From Kordiimonadaceae bacterium UBA4441 (GTDB lineage Bacteria; Pseudomonadota; Alphaproteobacteria; Sphingomonadales; Emcibacteraceae): DNA of 53,874 nt. Location of the stretch: positions 14,700 through 68,573 of the forward strand of contig DGPL01000038.1 of assembly GCA_002390425.1 (NCBI GenBank), read 5' to 3'. The position numbers and the translations under genes were made by a program. Below, in pieces: positions 26,337-35,956 of the stretch. The notes below the pieces were generated by a model, which saw nothing but the letters and a program-made list of their open reading frames with translations, did not search any database and was not told the origin of the DNA. Positions within the stretch are counted from its first letter, which is position 1, and each line of letters starts with the position of its first letter.

Positions 26337-29300
26337 CTAAGCAATCACTCTGTTTTCGGGCAGGGTAATGGTGGCAGTAGTCCCCATTTTGACTTTACTT
26401 GATAATTTCAACGATCCCTCATGAAGTTCGACCAAGTTTTTCACTATCGCTAGACCCAGGCCTGTACCTTCTTCGTTTAACTCGTGATTGCTTTGACTTT
26501 GTTTTAATACATCATCAAGTCGGTCCTCCGGAATGCCGATGCCATTATCAATGATATCAATTTCAATGTTCCCATTTTCTTTTTCGGTTACTTGGCATTT
26601 AACAGTGCCGCCTTCATTGGTAAACTTAATGGCATTTGTGAATAAATTCATAAATACGCGTGTCATACCATGTTGATCGCCTTTGATGTTTATTACAGGA
26701 TCAATTTTATAATAAACTTCGATGTTCTTTTCTTTTGCTTTTGGCAGAACCATTTTAATTGCATCATTAATACAATCATTTAATGAAAATTGATCACCCT
26801 TTAGGGCCCATTTACCGGATTCTATTTTTGATAAGTCAAGAATATCGTTAATTACTGTTGTTAAATGTTCACCGCTATTTTTGATATCATTTAAATATTC
26901 CTTATGCTTTGGATTGGTTAGTTCACCGCCAATACCAACGAGCATTACATCAGAAAAACCCATAATGGCATTTAGTGGTGTTCTGATTTCATGGGACATA
27001 TTGGCAAGAAATGCTGATTTTGCCATATTTGCAGCATCGGCTTTTTGTTGTGCTTCTTTTAATTTTGAATTCCATACCACGAAAAAGAGAATGACTAAAC
27101 CTGAGGCAAAGACGATTTGCCAAACTATAATATAATCAATTTCCGATTGAGCTGTTAGTCCGACCCAGGTCCTTGATATAACGGTTTTTTCCTCAGTCGT
27201 TATCGAATTAAGGGCTTTGTGAAACGCGCTTTGTAAAAGCGAAAGATCCTTACGAATACCAAAACCGTTCTCACTTTGGTATCCGGTTTCTCCAACAATA
27301 GTAATATTTGATAATGTTTGATCCGTAATATAATAGTTTGACACAGGAATACTTCCGACTGTTGCGTCTACTTCTCCTGTTGAAACCAGTCTTAATGCTT
27401 CAGGGATTGAATTTACTTTTATGATTTCAATTTCTGGATAATCGCTTTCGATTTTAGAAGTCACGTCAAAACCGCGAACTTGTGCAATGCGTTTACCGTT
27501 TAACGCATCAAAATTACCATAAATTTCACCACCTTGACGAGTAAAGATCATTTGCGAAACATTAATTATGCTATCAGTAAATGCTAAAAACTCTTTTCGT
27601 TCTTCTGTTTCTCTTAAAACAGGCATGACATGAGCATTTTAGTTTTTGATGGCTTCAAAGCCCTCTTCAAGTGTTTTATTGCCAATCCATTCAAATTTAA
27701 CGTTTAATTTCTTTGCTATTAGATTTAAATAATCACCCGTTATTCCTTCTATTTCATTATCTTCATTTAGGAAAATCAAAGGGGGTAGTTCAGGATCAAA
27801 CGCCAGTTTGATTGTGTTGTTGTTTGATAGCCATTGTTTTTCTTCTATGGTCAAACCAATATCATTTTGCGCATTGTTGCAATTTTGGCTTGCCATTTAA
27901 TTGAAATGGCTTGCTGCTCGGTATTAGTGATTTCAGCAAGGGCCTTATTAATGATGTCTATCAGAGTTTTGTTTTCTTTTAAAACGCCAAAATGATGACG
28001 CGCATTTTCCATTTCTTTAAATAGTCCTGCCCGATAACTTCTAATCCCGGAATAAAATTTTCATTAATGACATAATTGAGAAAGACTAAATTCCCGGTTA
28101 AAACATCAATTTCGGATGTGGCAAGACCTCTTAATGCATCGGTGATTTTATCATATTCAACATAATTTAGATCAGGATAAAATTCTTTATAATTTTTTAG
28201 TGATTGTAAAGCTTGAGACAACACCGATTTTTCGATTTTTTAAATCTTCTATACTGTTAATGCGTGGTGATACAACTCTTCCAAAATTAACAATCGGCAT
28301 GGTAAGATAGGGCGGTGAAAATAACCCATATTGATCTCTCTCTGCATCACGATTAGCACTATGTAGAAGTTGAAATTCTCCGTACTTGAAGCTTTCAATG
28401 ACATCTTCCCATTTACCTTGTTTTTCAAACTTAAATTTTAATCCTGTTTTTTCTGAAATTAAATTTAGATAATCAACAGCAATACCCTGTTGGTTTCCGT
28501 TTTTCATAAAACTAAAGGGTTCTGTATTAATTTGGTTCGAAACGGTAACGACTGGATTGTCGCTTATCCATTTATCTTCTTCAGGAGAAAGATGAATTTT
28601 TTTATTTTCTGTAATAACTGATGAAGCTTGCCATTTTTCTGAAATGGCTATAAATTCGCGACCAGAAACCATTCGCATCGCTTTTGATAAAATATCGATG
28701 AGTATTTGATTTTCTTTTAAAGCCCCTAGACGATGATCAATGTTATTTGTTGGAAGTTAAGTTGTTTCGCCCGCGATAGAAATATTTGGGATAAAAAACT
28801 TTAAAACTGAATAATTAATAGTAACGAGATTGCCTGAATAGACATCAATTTGCGATAATGACAGAGCAAAAAGCGCATCTTTGATGGTATCAAACTCCAC
28901 ATATTCTAGATCCGGGAACAATGTTCTGTAATCTTTCGAGATGACAAACCCTTTAACGACGCCGACTTTTTTTCCAAGCAAATCAGCTCCAGTATTGATT
29001 GGCTCTGTGCCAATGGGGCTGGCATTGACAAGCGGCATATCAAGATAAGGATCAGTAAATGTCATGTATTTGGAACGCTCATCGCTATAGGCGGTGCTAT
29101 GAAAAACATCAATTTCACCGCGCCGGAGCATCTCCATCATCTCATTCCATGTGGCTACGGGTGGAATTTCGACCTCTAGACCAACTTTACTGGCTAAAAG
29201 GTTTATATAATCAATGGCTAGGTCCTCAACATTTCCATTATTGTTGGCAGTAAAAGGAGCAATATCAGAAGGGTTTGCAATGCGTATAACAGGATTTTCA

Positions 29301-29446
29301 GCAATCCATGCGATTTCATCGGGTGTTAATTTAACATCAGAGCTCTGTGCATATAAGGGGTTTGAGGCCGAAAAAATAACCAGAATACTAGCCAAAAATG
29401 CCAGCATTAATTTAGAAAAATATTTCTTGGGGTTATCTTTATTCAC
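26337..29446 (-). pseudogene. Sensor histidine kinase with three SBP_bac_3 domains, five lesions
   Basis: Read together, five fragments form one kinase of about 1036 residues: GTG start at 29446 (AGGGC site), signal peptide, three successive amino-acid-binding-protein-like domains, a transmembrane helix near 27100, a HisKA domain with Ser-His-Glu-Ile-Arg-Thr-Pro, and a HATPase domain with Asn-Gly-Ile-Gly and Gly-Thr-Gly-Leu-Gly-Leu. There is no receiver domain. Lesions: TAA at 28757-28759; one extra base in the T6 run 28193-28198; a missing base near 28030-28032; a missing base in T4 27865-27868; TAA at 27639-27641. The repeated domains let each lesion be placed by alignment to the others. 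Only the kinase part (26337-27626) is an open frame. Confidence 0.75.
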
Positions 29447-29534
29447 ATTTGCCCTATACAGTTTAAATATCTCAATACTGAATATTAACTTAAATAGGTT
29501 AACAATCGCTTAGTAAATAAGGGTTTTTAAGAGC

Positions 29535-30494
29535 TTAATTAGCGTGTTTATTTAAAAATTCTCTAATAGTAGCAATTACCATATCTTTCGCTTCACCAAG
29601 AATGGCGTGTCCGGCATTTGGTACAACGACATTTTCAGCGATCGGCACCATATCAGCAAATTTTTTGCATGACTTTGGTGCAGCTTCGTCATATTCACCG
29701 CAGATCATAAGAACGGGCACTTCAACCGTATGAAGTTTAGGGCTGATGTCATAATCTTTAAGAGTGCCATTGGCGGTAAATTCGCTTGGTCCCCACATGG
29801 TGCGGTACATGGTTCTGTTTCCGCTTTTCGAATCTTTGCGAAAGCCATAATCAACACATTCACCATGACACATATGTTGATCATAAAAAGCATCTTCAGC
29901 TTCGCGGTATTCGGGGTCGTCGAATGTACCGGCTGCTTCGTGTGTATTAATGGCGTCTTGATATTTTTGCGGTAACATCGTAATCCATTCTCGGTTATCA
30001 GCAACCCATTGCGGCGTTGAAATGAGGGGGCTTCCGAAAATGGCGGCTTTTAACCCTTTTTCATTTTTTACGGCATATTCCGCAGATAAAGTGCCGCCCC
30101 AACTGTGGCCCGCGATAATTACTTCATCAAGATTAAGAGCTTCGCGTATCTGACTGATTTCTTTAACAAAATGTTCAACGGTCCATGTTGATTGATCATT
30201 AATATCATCAACAAATTTCGCGGACATACCATTACCCAATTGATCATATAGAATGACAGGATATGTATCCGCGAGTTCAACATAAGGCATTAATCCGCGG
30301 TGTGTTCCACCAGGGCCGCCATGCATTACAATAATGGCGGGTTTTTTGCCAAGGTGTTCCATACCATTCATGCGGTACCAAAGTTTACCACCGTCAACTT
30401 GAATATATCCTGATTGATCAGGATCTTCGTGTGCATTTACACCTTGTGATAGGGTAATAAAAGCAAACATGAGAATGAGGCGTAGAAAGTTCAT
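29535..30494 (-). CDS. Proline-iminopeptidase-like alpha/beta-hydrolase, exported
   Basis: A 319-residue S33-type hydrolase with a signal peptide ending near Val-Asn-Ala-His. The oxyanion motif His-Gly-Gly-Pro-Gly-Gly, the nucleophile Gly-His-Ser-Trp-Gly-Gly, the acid Gly-Glu-Tyr-Asp-Glu and the histidine in Asn-Ala-Gly-His-Ala are all present. This combination matches proline iminopeptidases, which release N-terminal proline, but many relatives act on other amides or esters. Two cysteines in Cys-His-Gly-Glu-Cys in the cap could form a disulfide, in keeping with a periplasmic site. The gene stands alone. Confidence 0.8.
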   Translation of the reverse strand: MNFLRLILMFAFITLSQGVNAHEDPDQSGYIQVDGGKLWYRMNGMEHLGKKPAIIVMHGGPGGTHRGLMPYVELADTYPVILYDQLGNGMSAKFVDDINDQSTWTVEHFVKEISQIREALNLDEVIIAGHSWGGTLSAEYAVKNEKGLKAAIFGSPLISTPQWVADNREWITMLPQKYQDAINTHEAAGTFDDPEYREAEDAFYDQHMCHGECVDYGFRKDSKSGNRTMYRTMWGPSEFTANGTLKDYDISPKLHTVEVPVLMICGEYDEAAPKSCKKFADMVPIAENVVVPNAGHAILGEAKDMVIATIREFLNKHAN

Positions 30495-30577
30495 GACAAA
30501 AGCATTTTTATTTGTTTAAGTGTTTCTATATTCAATTAAGACCATATTTTATTTGATTGCAATAGTGAGCGAGAAGA

Positions 30578-31129
30578 ATGAGCAAAAAATTTACCCACAG
30601 AATAGCCACCATGGATGATGAACCAGCAATTCGTGATTTAATGCAACGGGCAATTTATGAATTACAGAAAGATTTTTTAGACGAAAAGCAGCTTGCCGCC
30701 GCCCATGAACATATGGGACTTGATTATACATTAATCAAAGACGGTACATATTTTGTTATACTCCATGGCGAAGGCACAGATGATGAGACAATCGTCGGAT
30801 GCGGCGGTTGGGGTAAAAGAGCCACACTTTATGGTGGTAGCCATTCATCAGGCAGAAGTGATGCACTTTTAGATCCTAAAACGGACCGCGCACGAATTCG
30901 AGCCATGTATTGTCATCCCGACTGGGCAAGAAATGGTATTGGAAGTTATATTATGGATACGGCCGAACAAGCTGCAAAGGATGCGGGATTTACGAAAATG
31001 ATGTTGGGGTCAACATTAGCCGGACGCCCATTATATGAGCATTACGGATATAAAGTGGTGAAAGAGGAAGTTGATGTCAGTGAGAATGGAGTAGAAGTTC
31101 CAGTTCTTACCATGGAAAAGGATTTTTAA
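30578..31129 (+). CDS. GNAT-family N-acetyltransferase
   Basis: A 183-residue acetyltransferase with Ile-Arg-Ala-Met-Tyr-Cys-His-Pro followed by the acetyl-CoA loop Arg-Asn-Gly-Ile-Gly-Ser near residue 118, and a late Pro-Leu-Tyr-Glu-His-Tyr-Gly-Tyr segment typical of the fold. Its stop shares one base with the start of the thioesterase gene (TAATG), so translation is likely coupled. A functional link to the thioesterase through acyl-CoA is possible but not shown. Confidence 0.82.
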   Translation: MSKKFTHRIATMDDEPAIRDLMQRAIYELQKDFLDEKQLAAAHEHMGLDYTLIKDGTYFVILHGEGTDDETIVGCGGWGKRATLYGGSHSSGRSDALLDPKTDRARIRAMYCHPDWARNGIGSYIMDTAEQAAKDAGFTKMMLGSTLAGRPLYEHYGYKVVKEEVDVSENGVEVPVLTMEKDF

Positions 31130-31911
31130 TGGTCCATTACACCGACCGAACAATTCACTTAACGGATATCGTGTTTCCAAAAAATATTAATCATCATGAA
31201 ACATTGTTTGGTGGCGCGGCCCTTAGTTATATGGATAAAGTTGCCTTTATAGCAGCGACACGGTTTGGCAGATGTCATTTTGTGACAGCATCATGTGATA
31301 ATATTGATTTTGAAAAACCTGCTTTTAAAGGGAATATTGTTGATTTCGCAGCGACAGTTGTCAATGCGGGCAGGCGGGCTTTAAAAGTTGAGGTGGTGAT
31401 GATGGCAGAGGATATGTTAACGGGAGAGCAAGTGATTTGTACGCGCGGTACGTTCAATATGGTTGCTGTGCCCGCAAAAGGTGAAAAAGAAATTGGTAAT
31501 TTACCTTTATCCGGCCTAAAAATGGCTGAGAAATCCTTTGCGGATCTAAATGCGGATCAAAGGCTTGTGGAATTGGTTTTTGCAGACGACACAAACCACC
31601 ATGGAACTCTTTTTGGGGGGCATGGGTTATCATTAATGGCAAAAGCGGGATTTATTACCGCAACACGCCATTGCCGTTCGGTGATGGTTCTTGCATCACT
31701 AGATAAAACTAATTTTAAAGCCCCAATTCAAATTGGTGAAATTGTTGATTTAAGTGCAAAAGTAATCCGCGTTGGAAATAAGTCTTTGACCGTTAATGTT
31801 AAAATGTGGGGTGAGGGACTATTAACAGGGGAAAGAAATTTCTGCGCGGACAGTGATTTTATAATGGTAGCGGTTGATGAATACGGAAATTCAAAAAAAA
31901 TATGCCAGTAA
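31129..31911 (+). CDS. Acyl-CoA thioesterase with two hotdog domains
   Basis: A 260-residue protein made of two similar hotdog domains (about residues 1-125 and 135-258). Each has the YciA/ACOT-type signature Asn-His-(His)-(Glu/Gly)-Thr-Leu-Phe-Gly-Gly and a later Leu-Thr-Gly-Glu segment. Such proteins hydrolyse acyl-CoA to free acid and CoA in the cytoplasm. In the second domain, Gly-His replaces Ala-Ala after the Gly-Gly. It starts on the last base of the GNAT stop codon. Confidence 0.83.
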   Translation: MVHYTDRTIHLTDIVFPKNINHHETLFGGAALSYMDKVAFIAATRFGRCHFVTASCDNIDFEKPAFKGNIVDFAATVVNAGRRALKVEVVMMAEDMLTGEQVICTRGTFNMVAVPAKGEKEIGNLPLSGLKMAEKSFADLNADQRLVELVFADDTNHHGTLFGGHGLSLMAKAGFITATRHCRSVMVLASLDKTNFKAPIQIGEIVDLSAKVIRVGNKSLTVNVKMWGEGLLTGERNFCADSDFIMVAVDEYGNSKKICQ

Positions 31912-32107
31912 GCTTTTTAATTCGATAGTTGATCATTATACAGTCGAGTAGAAAGATAAATTTTTATATTTGAAATCATTAATTTACGAGCAGGCCGCAT
32001 TAAATCCAAAAATTGGTGAAATTGAGTAGAGCCTCAAATTGGGTTAATTAAGTTACGTCAGTAAAAACCGAAGTGGTACCCCCATCAGATTAGGAATTGA
32101 GAGAAAG

Positions 32108-32299
32108 ATGCCCGGATACTTTGGACTTTATGTTAATTGCAGTACTACCGTAATTAACGATGCCAAACATATTTACGGCGATAAATTTCAATGTGATGGA
32201 AATCGCGGGTTAATGTTTAAGTCTGATGATCAATTACCTGAAAAAGAAATCCGCCATATCATCGATATTATTCTTTGTTATCATATTAATAAGATGTAA
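32108..32299 (+). CDS. Hypothetical 63-residue protein
   Basis: I do not recognise this small protein. It starts at an ATG after a GAGAGAAAG purine stretch. It has two cysteines (residues 11 and 29), a Gly-Leu-Met-Phe-Lys strand in the middle and a predicted C-terminal helix rich in Ile and His. It stands alone between the thioesterase and the HxlR regulator. It could be a remnant of a larger protein; coding status is uncertain. Confidence 0.35.
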   Translation: MPGYFGLYVNCSTTVINDAKHIYGDKFQCDGNRGLMFKSDDQLPEKEIRHIIDIILCYHINKM

Positions 32300-32411
32300 T
32301 TAGCTTTAAAATATAAAGTTATATAAAGTTATTTAATAACAATTGCTTAGAGAAAAAACTTCGTTTGCAAAAATTCATTTTACGTTTTATACTTATCCTT
32401 AGGAGTTTACG

Positions 32412-32777
32412 ATGGGAATGATAAATACGAATAGACGGTCTCAGTGTGCAATTTCAACGGGACTGGATTTTTATGGCGATAAATGGACATTATTGATCAT
32501 TAGGGACATGATTAAAGGGAAGTCACGTTTTAAGGAATTCGAAGAAAGTGATGAAGGTATTCCGACAAATATTCTTTCAAGCCGTTTAAAAAAATTAGAA
32601 GAGCAAGGGTTTATAAAAAAAGAACCTTATCAATTAAAACCAAAGAGATTTCAATATACGCTCCTTGATAAAGGACGTGATTTAATTCCGATTATGCAAT
32701 CAATGTCGAAATGGTCAATTAAATATGGGGACGATGTTAAATCGCCACCACCAGCCTTTTTTGAAATAAAAGTTTAA
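32412..32777 (+). CDS. HxlR-family transcriptional regulator
   Basis: A 121-residue winged-helix protein. The family hallmark is complete: a cysteine near the start (Gln-Cys-Ala-Ile), then Gly-Asp-Lys-Trp-Thr-Leu-Leu-Ile-Ile-Arg-Asp, the recognition region Pro-Thr-Asn-Ile-Leu-Ser-Ser-Arg-Leu and the wing with Tyr-Thr-Leu-Leu-Asp-Lys-Gly. Members often sense oxidants or aldehydes through the N-terminal cysteine. The ribosome site TTAGGAG is strong. Its end overlaps that of the convergent DUF2461 gene by 4 bases. Its targets are unknown. Confidence 0.9.
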   Translation: MGMINTNRRSQCAISTGLDFYGDKWTLLIIRDMIKGKSRFKEFEESDEGIPTNILSSRLKKLEEQGFIKKEPYQLKPKRFQYTLLDKGRDLIPIMQSMSKWSIKYGDDVKSPPPAFFEIKV

Positions 32778-33469
32778 AATTCAATTCCTTTTGCGTCACA
32801 AATGAAGGCAAGCAAAGGTGAGGCAGCATCAAATGTTTTTGCGACTTCATCAAGAAAATCAGCGGACTGTGTTCTTTTGAAATCCTTTTCTTCTTTCATT
32901 GCGAAAAAGCTTTTTCTTTTGATATCTTCGATATATTTATGATCGCCATCATATCCCCGTGGTGGACGTTTTAAGCCATCGCCATGAAGTTCGCCAAAGG
33001 TATTAATGATATGGACGTTTTCAATAACGGCTTGCCATTTTTTAGGGTAATAACAAATTCGGTCACGTATATCGCCAAGGGTGCCGCTTTCCGGCAACCA
33101 AATACCACCGCCATAAAAGATACTGTCTTTTTTAAGATTAAGATAAAAGCCGGGCGCATGGGCGTTTTTACCAAGTTTATGACGAAATTGTATGCCTGCG
33201 TTTTCTTTATATGGGTTTTTATTTTTTGAAAAACGGGCATCACGATAAATACGGAACATTGAACCGCCGCTTTTTTTCGGAATTGCGGTATAATGCGGCG
33301 ATATTTCCTTTAACCGTTCCCCCATGTCAACAATGAAATCCATGCATGGTGTGACAACATCTGCTTCATAGCGGGGTTTGTTTTTAGTAAACCATTCGCG
33401 GTTATTATTTTCTTTTATTTCATCAAAAAATTGCCAAAATTCGGGCTTAAAACCCTTAAAATAAGACAT
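32774..33469 (-). CDS. DUF2461 domain-containing protein
   Basis: A 231-residue protein with the family's landmarks: Asn-Asn-Arg-Glu-Trp-Phe near residue 22, Ser-Met-Phe-Arg-Ile-Tyr-Arg-Asp-Ala-Arg-Phe-Ser near 70, Pro-Tyr-Lys near 85 and a C-terminal helical part. DUF2461 (TIGR02453) proteins are widespread and cytoplasmic and have no established function. It follows the metallo-hydrolase lipoprotein gene region on the same strand, 3 bases after that gene's end point, so it probably closes the operon that starts at 35794. Confidence 0.85.
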   Translation of the reverse strand: MSYFKGFKPEFWQFFDEIKENNNREWFTKNKPRYEADVVTPCMDFIVDMGERLKEISPHYTAIPKKSGGSMFRIYRDARFSKNKNPYKENAGIQFRHKLGKNAHAPGFYLNLKKDSIFYGGGIWLPESGTLGDIRDRICYYPKKWQAVIENVHIINTFGELHGDGLKRPPRGYDGDHKYIEDIKRKSFFAMKEEKDFKRTQSADFLDEVAKTFDAASPLLAFICDAKGIEF

Positions 33470-33472
33470 TTA

Positions 33473-34429
33473 TTACTCCGCATTTATTCCAAAGTCTAAT
33501 GGATCTTTAACGATGATACTGAAATCACCAAAGTTATACGTTCTTCGGTTACGTCCCTGTTCGAATGGTGTGGTTGGGTTTATGACCGCCATGGTCGCGG
33601 CTCTTAGCTCATCTAGATAACTGGCTGGTTGCATGGTTTCATTGTGGCCGGGCATAAGGTAATCAACATCATTTCGGTATCCGAACATAATTTGCGAGGT
33701 AATAAAGAAATCCTCTAAACTAGTGGTTTCAGAATAAACATAAATTGGGGCAGGGTAGAATGTATCACCGGTGAACATCATCCGGTTTGCTTTATCAACT
33801 AATATAACACTATCTGGGGAATGGCCGGGCGTAAAAATCACCTGAATTTCGCGACTGCCTATATCAATTATTTCACCGTCATTGACAAATTTATCGATTT
33901 CATAGGCTTTGCTTTCATATTTTGTAATGTCGAATTCTTCGGGTAAGTTTTTCCAAATGGTATCCATTGTCATGCTGCTGCCAATATCAGCATTACTATG
34001 CCCTTTTGCGTTTCCTGCTGTATAAGGTGTATCCAATCCGTAAATAGTTTCAAATTGGTAATTGCTGCTTACGTGATCATAGTGACTGTGGGTATTCATT
34101 ACAATAATGGGTAGGTTGGTAAGTTGATCAACAACTGACTTAAGATCACCAACCCCTTGTAACGTGTCGACAAGCAGTGCGTTATCTGAACCTAGCAATA
34201 AATAACTTATCGCCTCTTGCCATTGGAAAGGTTCATAAATGGCATATGTGTTGTCTGTGACTTTGTAAACTTCAAACCAGCTATTTCCCACATCAACTTT
34301 TTCAAATTGTGACCAGCTTTCCCGCGGTAAGGCGTCATGCCATTTAGGTTCAGCTGGGGCTTCTGGCTGCTTGTCGCAGGAGCTCATGAAAAGGATGGAG
34401 AATAATGTTAGCGCGATTTTTTTGATCAT
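33473..34429 (-). CDS. Metallo-beta-lactamase-fold hydrolase, probable lipoprotein
   Basis: A 318-residue protein with a lipoprotein-like signal ending Met-Ser-Ser-Cys (Cys18). The metal motif is Thr-His-Ser-His-Tyr-Asp-His near residue 115; further ligands fit Pro-Gly-His-Ser-Pro, Thr-Gly-Asp-Thr and Pro-Gly-His-Asn. The fold hydrolyses esters, amides, thioesters or phosphoesters; the substrate is not visible. It is a paralogue of the 34886-35794 protein. Its ATG overlaps the TGA of the ArsC-like gene by 4 bases, so the three are an operon. Confidence 0.8.
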   Translation of the reverse strand: MIKKIALTLFSILFMSSCDKQPEAPAEPKWHDALPRESWSQFEKVDVGNSWFEVYKVTDNTYAIYEPFQWQEAISYLLLGSDNALLVDTLQGVGDLKSVVDQLTNLPIIVMNTHSHYDHVSSNYQFETIYGLDTPYTAGNAKGHSNADIGSSMTMDTIWKNLPEEFDITKYESKAYEIDKFVNDGEIIDIGSREIQVIFTPGHSPDSVILVDKANRMMFTGDTFYPAPIYVYSETTSLEDFFITSQIMFGYRNDVDYLMPGHNETMQPASYLDELRAATMAVINPTTPFEQGRNRRTYNFGDFSIIVKDPLDFGINAE

Positions 34430-34884
34430 AATATAGCCTTTTTAAGGTGAGCTCTTAAATCTTCTTTTTCCAATTTTGTAATATCAATGGAAAGCATTTT
34501 TTCAATTCGTTCATTTAAAACGGAAAACACTTTATTGAAATTGTCTTCCATATTACCGAATTTGGTTGAAGGGTCGTCCATGCCCCAATGGACGTGTACG
34601 GATTTTCCGACATATGTCGGGCATTTCTCTTTTAATACTTTGTTACAAAGCGTTATGACGATATCCGCGCCCCACGTATCAAAGGTGTTCCATGATTTTC
34701 TTACTAGGTTTACAGAACTAAAGTGATTATCTTTTAAGACACGATGAGCAACAACATGAATGTCATCACCAGGTTTGCTTCCGCCACTTGCTGCTTTGAT
34801 ACCCATATGAGCATATTTTCGAGTAATAGATTCCGCAATAATACTGCGTCCCATATTATTTGTGCTTAAATATAATATTTTCAT
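34426..34884 (-). CDS. ArsC-like low-molecular-weight phosphatase-fold protein lacking the catalytic cysteine
   Basis: A 152-residue protein of the thioredoxin-linked arsenate reductase/low-molecular-weight tyrosine phosphatase fold. The P-loop that normally reads Cys-x5-Arg-Ser is Ser7-Thr-Asn-Asn-Met-Gly-Arg13-Ser, so the nucleophilic cysteine is a serine. The other two redox cysteines of arsenate reductases are present as Cys80 and Cys88, and the general-acid loop has Asp-Asp-Pro-Ser. It should not work as a normal reductase or phosphatase and may bind an anion or partner. It overlaps one metallo-hydrolase gene and lies one base after the other. Confidence 0.75.
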   Translation of the reverse strand: MKILYLSTNNMGRSIIAESITRKYAHMGIKAASGGSKPGDDIHVVAHRVLKDNHFSSVNLVRKSWNTFDTWGADIVITLCNKVLKEKCPTYVGKSVHVHWGMDDPSTKFGNMEDNFNKVFSVLNERIEKMLSIDITKLEKEDLRAHLKKAIL

Positions 34885-34885
34885 T

Positions 34886-35794
34886 TTATTCTGGTGGATC
34901 TTTCACAAGAGCGGCAAAACCATCAAATTCATACCTGCGGCGTGCTTCCTGTTTTTCAAATGGAGTATTTGGATCGCGCATTGCTTCAAATGCTTTATAC
35001 AATTCCCCCAAAAAGTTTGGATTTGCAACAATTTCTCCATGACCGGGAAGGATATATTTAACATCATTTTCCATTTCAGCCATTTTCTTTGCTGATGTAA
35101 TATAGTCTTTGAAATCTGCATCACTTCTATGGGCCCAAAGTGTTGATGGATAAAATGTGTCGCCAGTTGATAATAATCCAGCCGCGCGATCAAAAAATAA
35201 CATGCCGTCAGGTGTATGTCCTGGTGTAAAGATCACTTCGATTTCGCGACCGCCAAGATCAATTTTTTCACTGTCTTTTAAATACTTGGTAATTTTGAAT
35301 GATTTACTTTCATATTTTTCAAATGAAAACCCTTCTGGTAGTGGGCCGCTAACGGCAGAGGGTTGGAGGGCATTTTGCCATGTGCTTTTGGGATGGCCAC
35401 TTGAATTCTTTTTTGTAAATTCATGATCACGGCCATAGACCGTATCAAATAAATAATTATTGCTGACGTGGTCATAATGAGTGTGTGAATTGGCGACTAT
35501 GATCGGAAGGTTTGTGATCGCATCAACGGCATCTTTAATGTTACCAAATCCCATTCCTGTATCAATTAATAATGCTTTTTCCGTTCCTACAAAAAGATAA
35601 GAAACCGTTTCTTGCCAATGTTTTGGTGCAAGTATAGCATAGGTATTTTCATTAATTTGATAAGGTACATACCAACCGTACGACGTGGCCTTTTCACCAA
35701 GATCAAGGATTTTGAAATTTTCCTTATCATATTCATCGGCAAATGATGAGAATGCCACTATTGTCATTACTAAAAATATAAGTGGTTTAAGCAT
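34886..35794 (-). CDS. Metallo-beta-lactamase-fold hydrolase, exported
   Basis: A 302-residue protein with a Sec signal peptide ending near Ser-Phe-Ala-Asp and the metal motif Ser-His-Thr-His-Tyr-Asp-His. Pro-Gly-His-Thr-Pro-Asp-Gly, Thr-Gly-Asp-Thr-Phe and Pro-Gly-His-Gly supply the further ligands. The conserved Thr-Tyr-Ala-Ile near residue 51 and Arg-Arg-(Arg/Thr)-Tyr near the C-terminus are shared with the 33473-34429 paralogue. It is first in the operon. Periplasmic, substrate unknown. Confidence 0.8.
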   Translation of the reverse strand: MLKPLIFLVMTIVAFSSFADEYDKENFKILDLGEKATSYGWYVPYQINENTYAILAPKHWQETVSYLFVGTEKALLIDTGMGFGNIKDAVDAITNLPIIVANSHTHYDHVSNNYLFDTVYGRDHEFTKKNSSGHPKSTWQNALQPSAVSGPLPEGFSFEKYESKSFKITKYLKDSEKIDLGGREIEVIFTPGHTPDGMLFFDRAAGLLSTGDTFYPSTLWAHRSDADFKDYITSAKKMAEMENDVKYILPGHGEIVANPNFLGELYKAFEAMRDPNTPFEKQEARRRYEFDGFAALVKDPPE

Positions 35795-35956
35795 TGAATA
35801 ATTCTTTCAGATATTTTTGAATATTACGGTTTTTAGTCTAACAGTATTTTGTTCTGCGGCTCAAGCTCTATTAAGTAATATTTTCATTGGTTTACCTTAA
35901 TGTTTATGTCATATATATTAACCATGAATTTTAAGAACTAATGAAGGGTTTTTTAT

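Noticed and set aside
28187..28224. Programmed ribosomal frameshift at the A6 run in the kinase gene
   Set aside because: No canonical slippery heptamer or downstream structure is evident, and four other lesions in the same gene make simple decay more likely.
10450..28759. Reassignment of TAA to a sense codon
   Set aside because: Most intact genes in the window end with TAA at the expected length, so the codon works as a stop.
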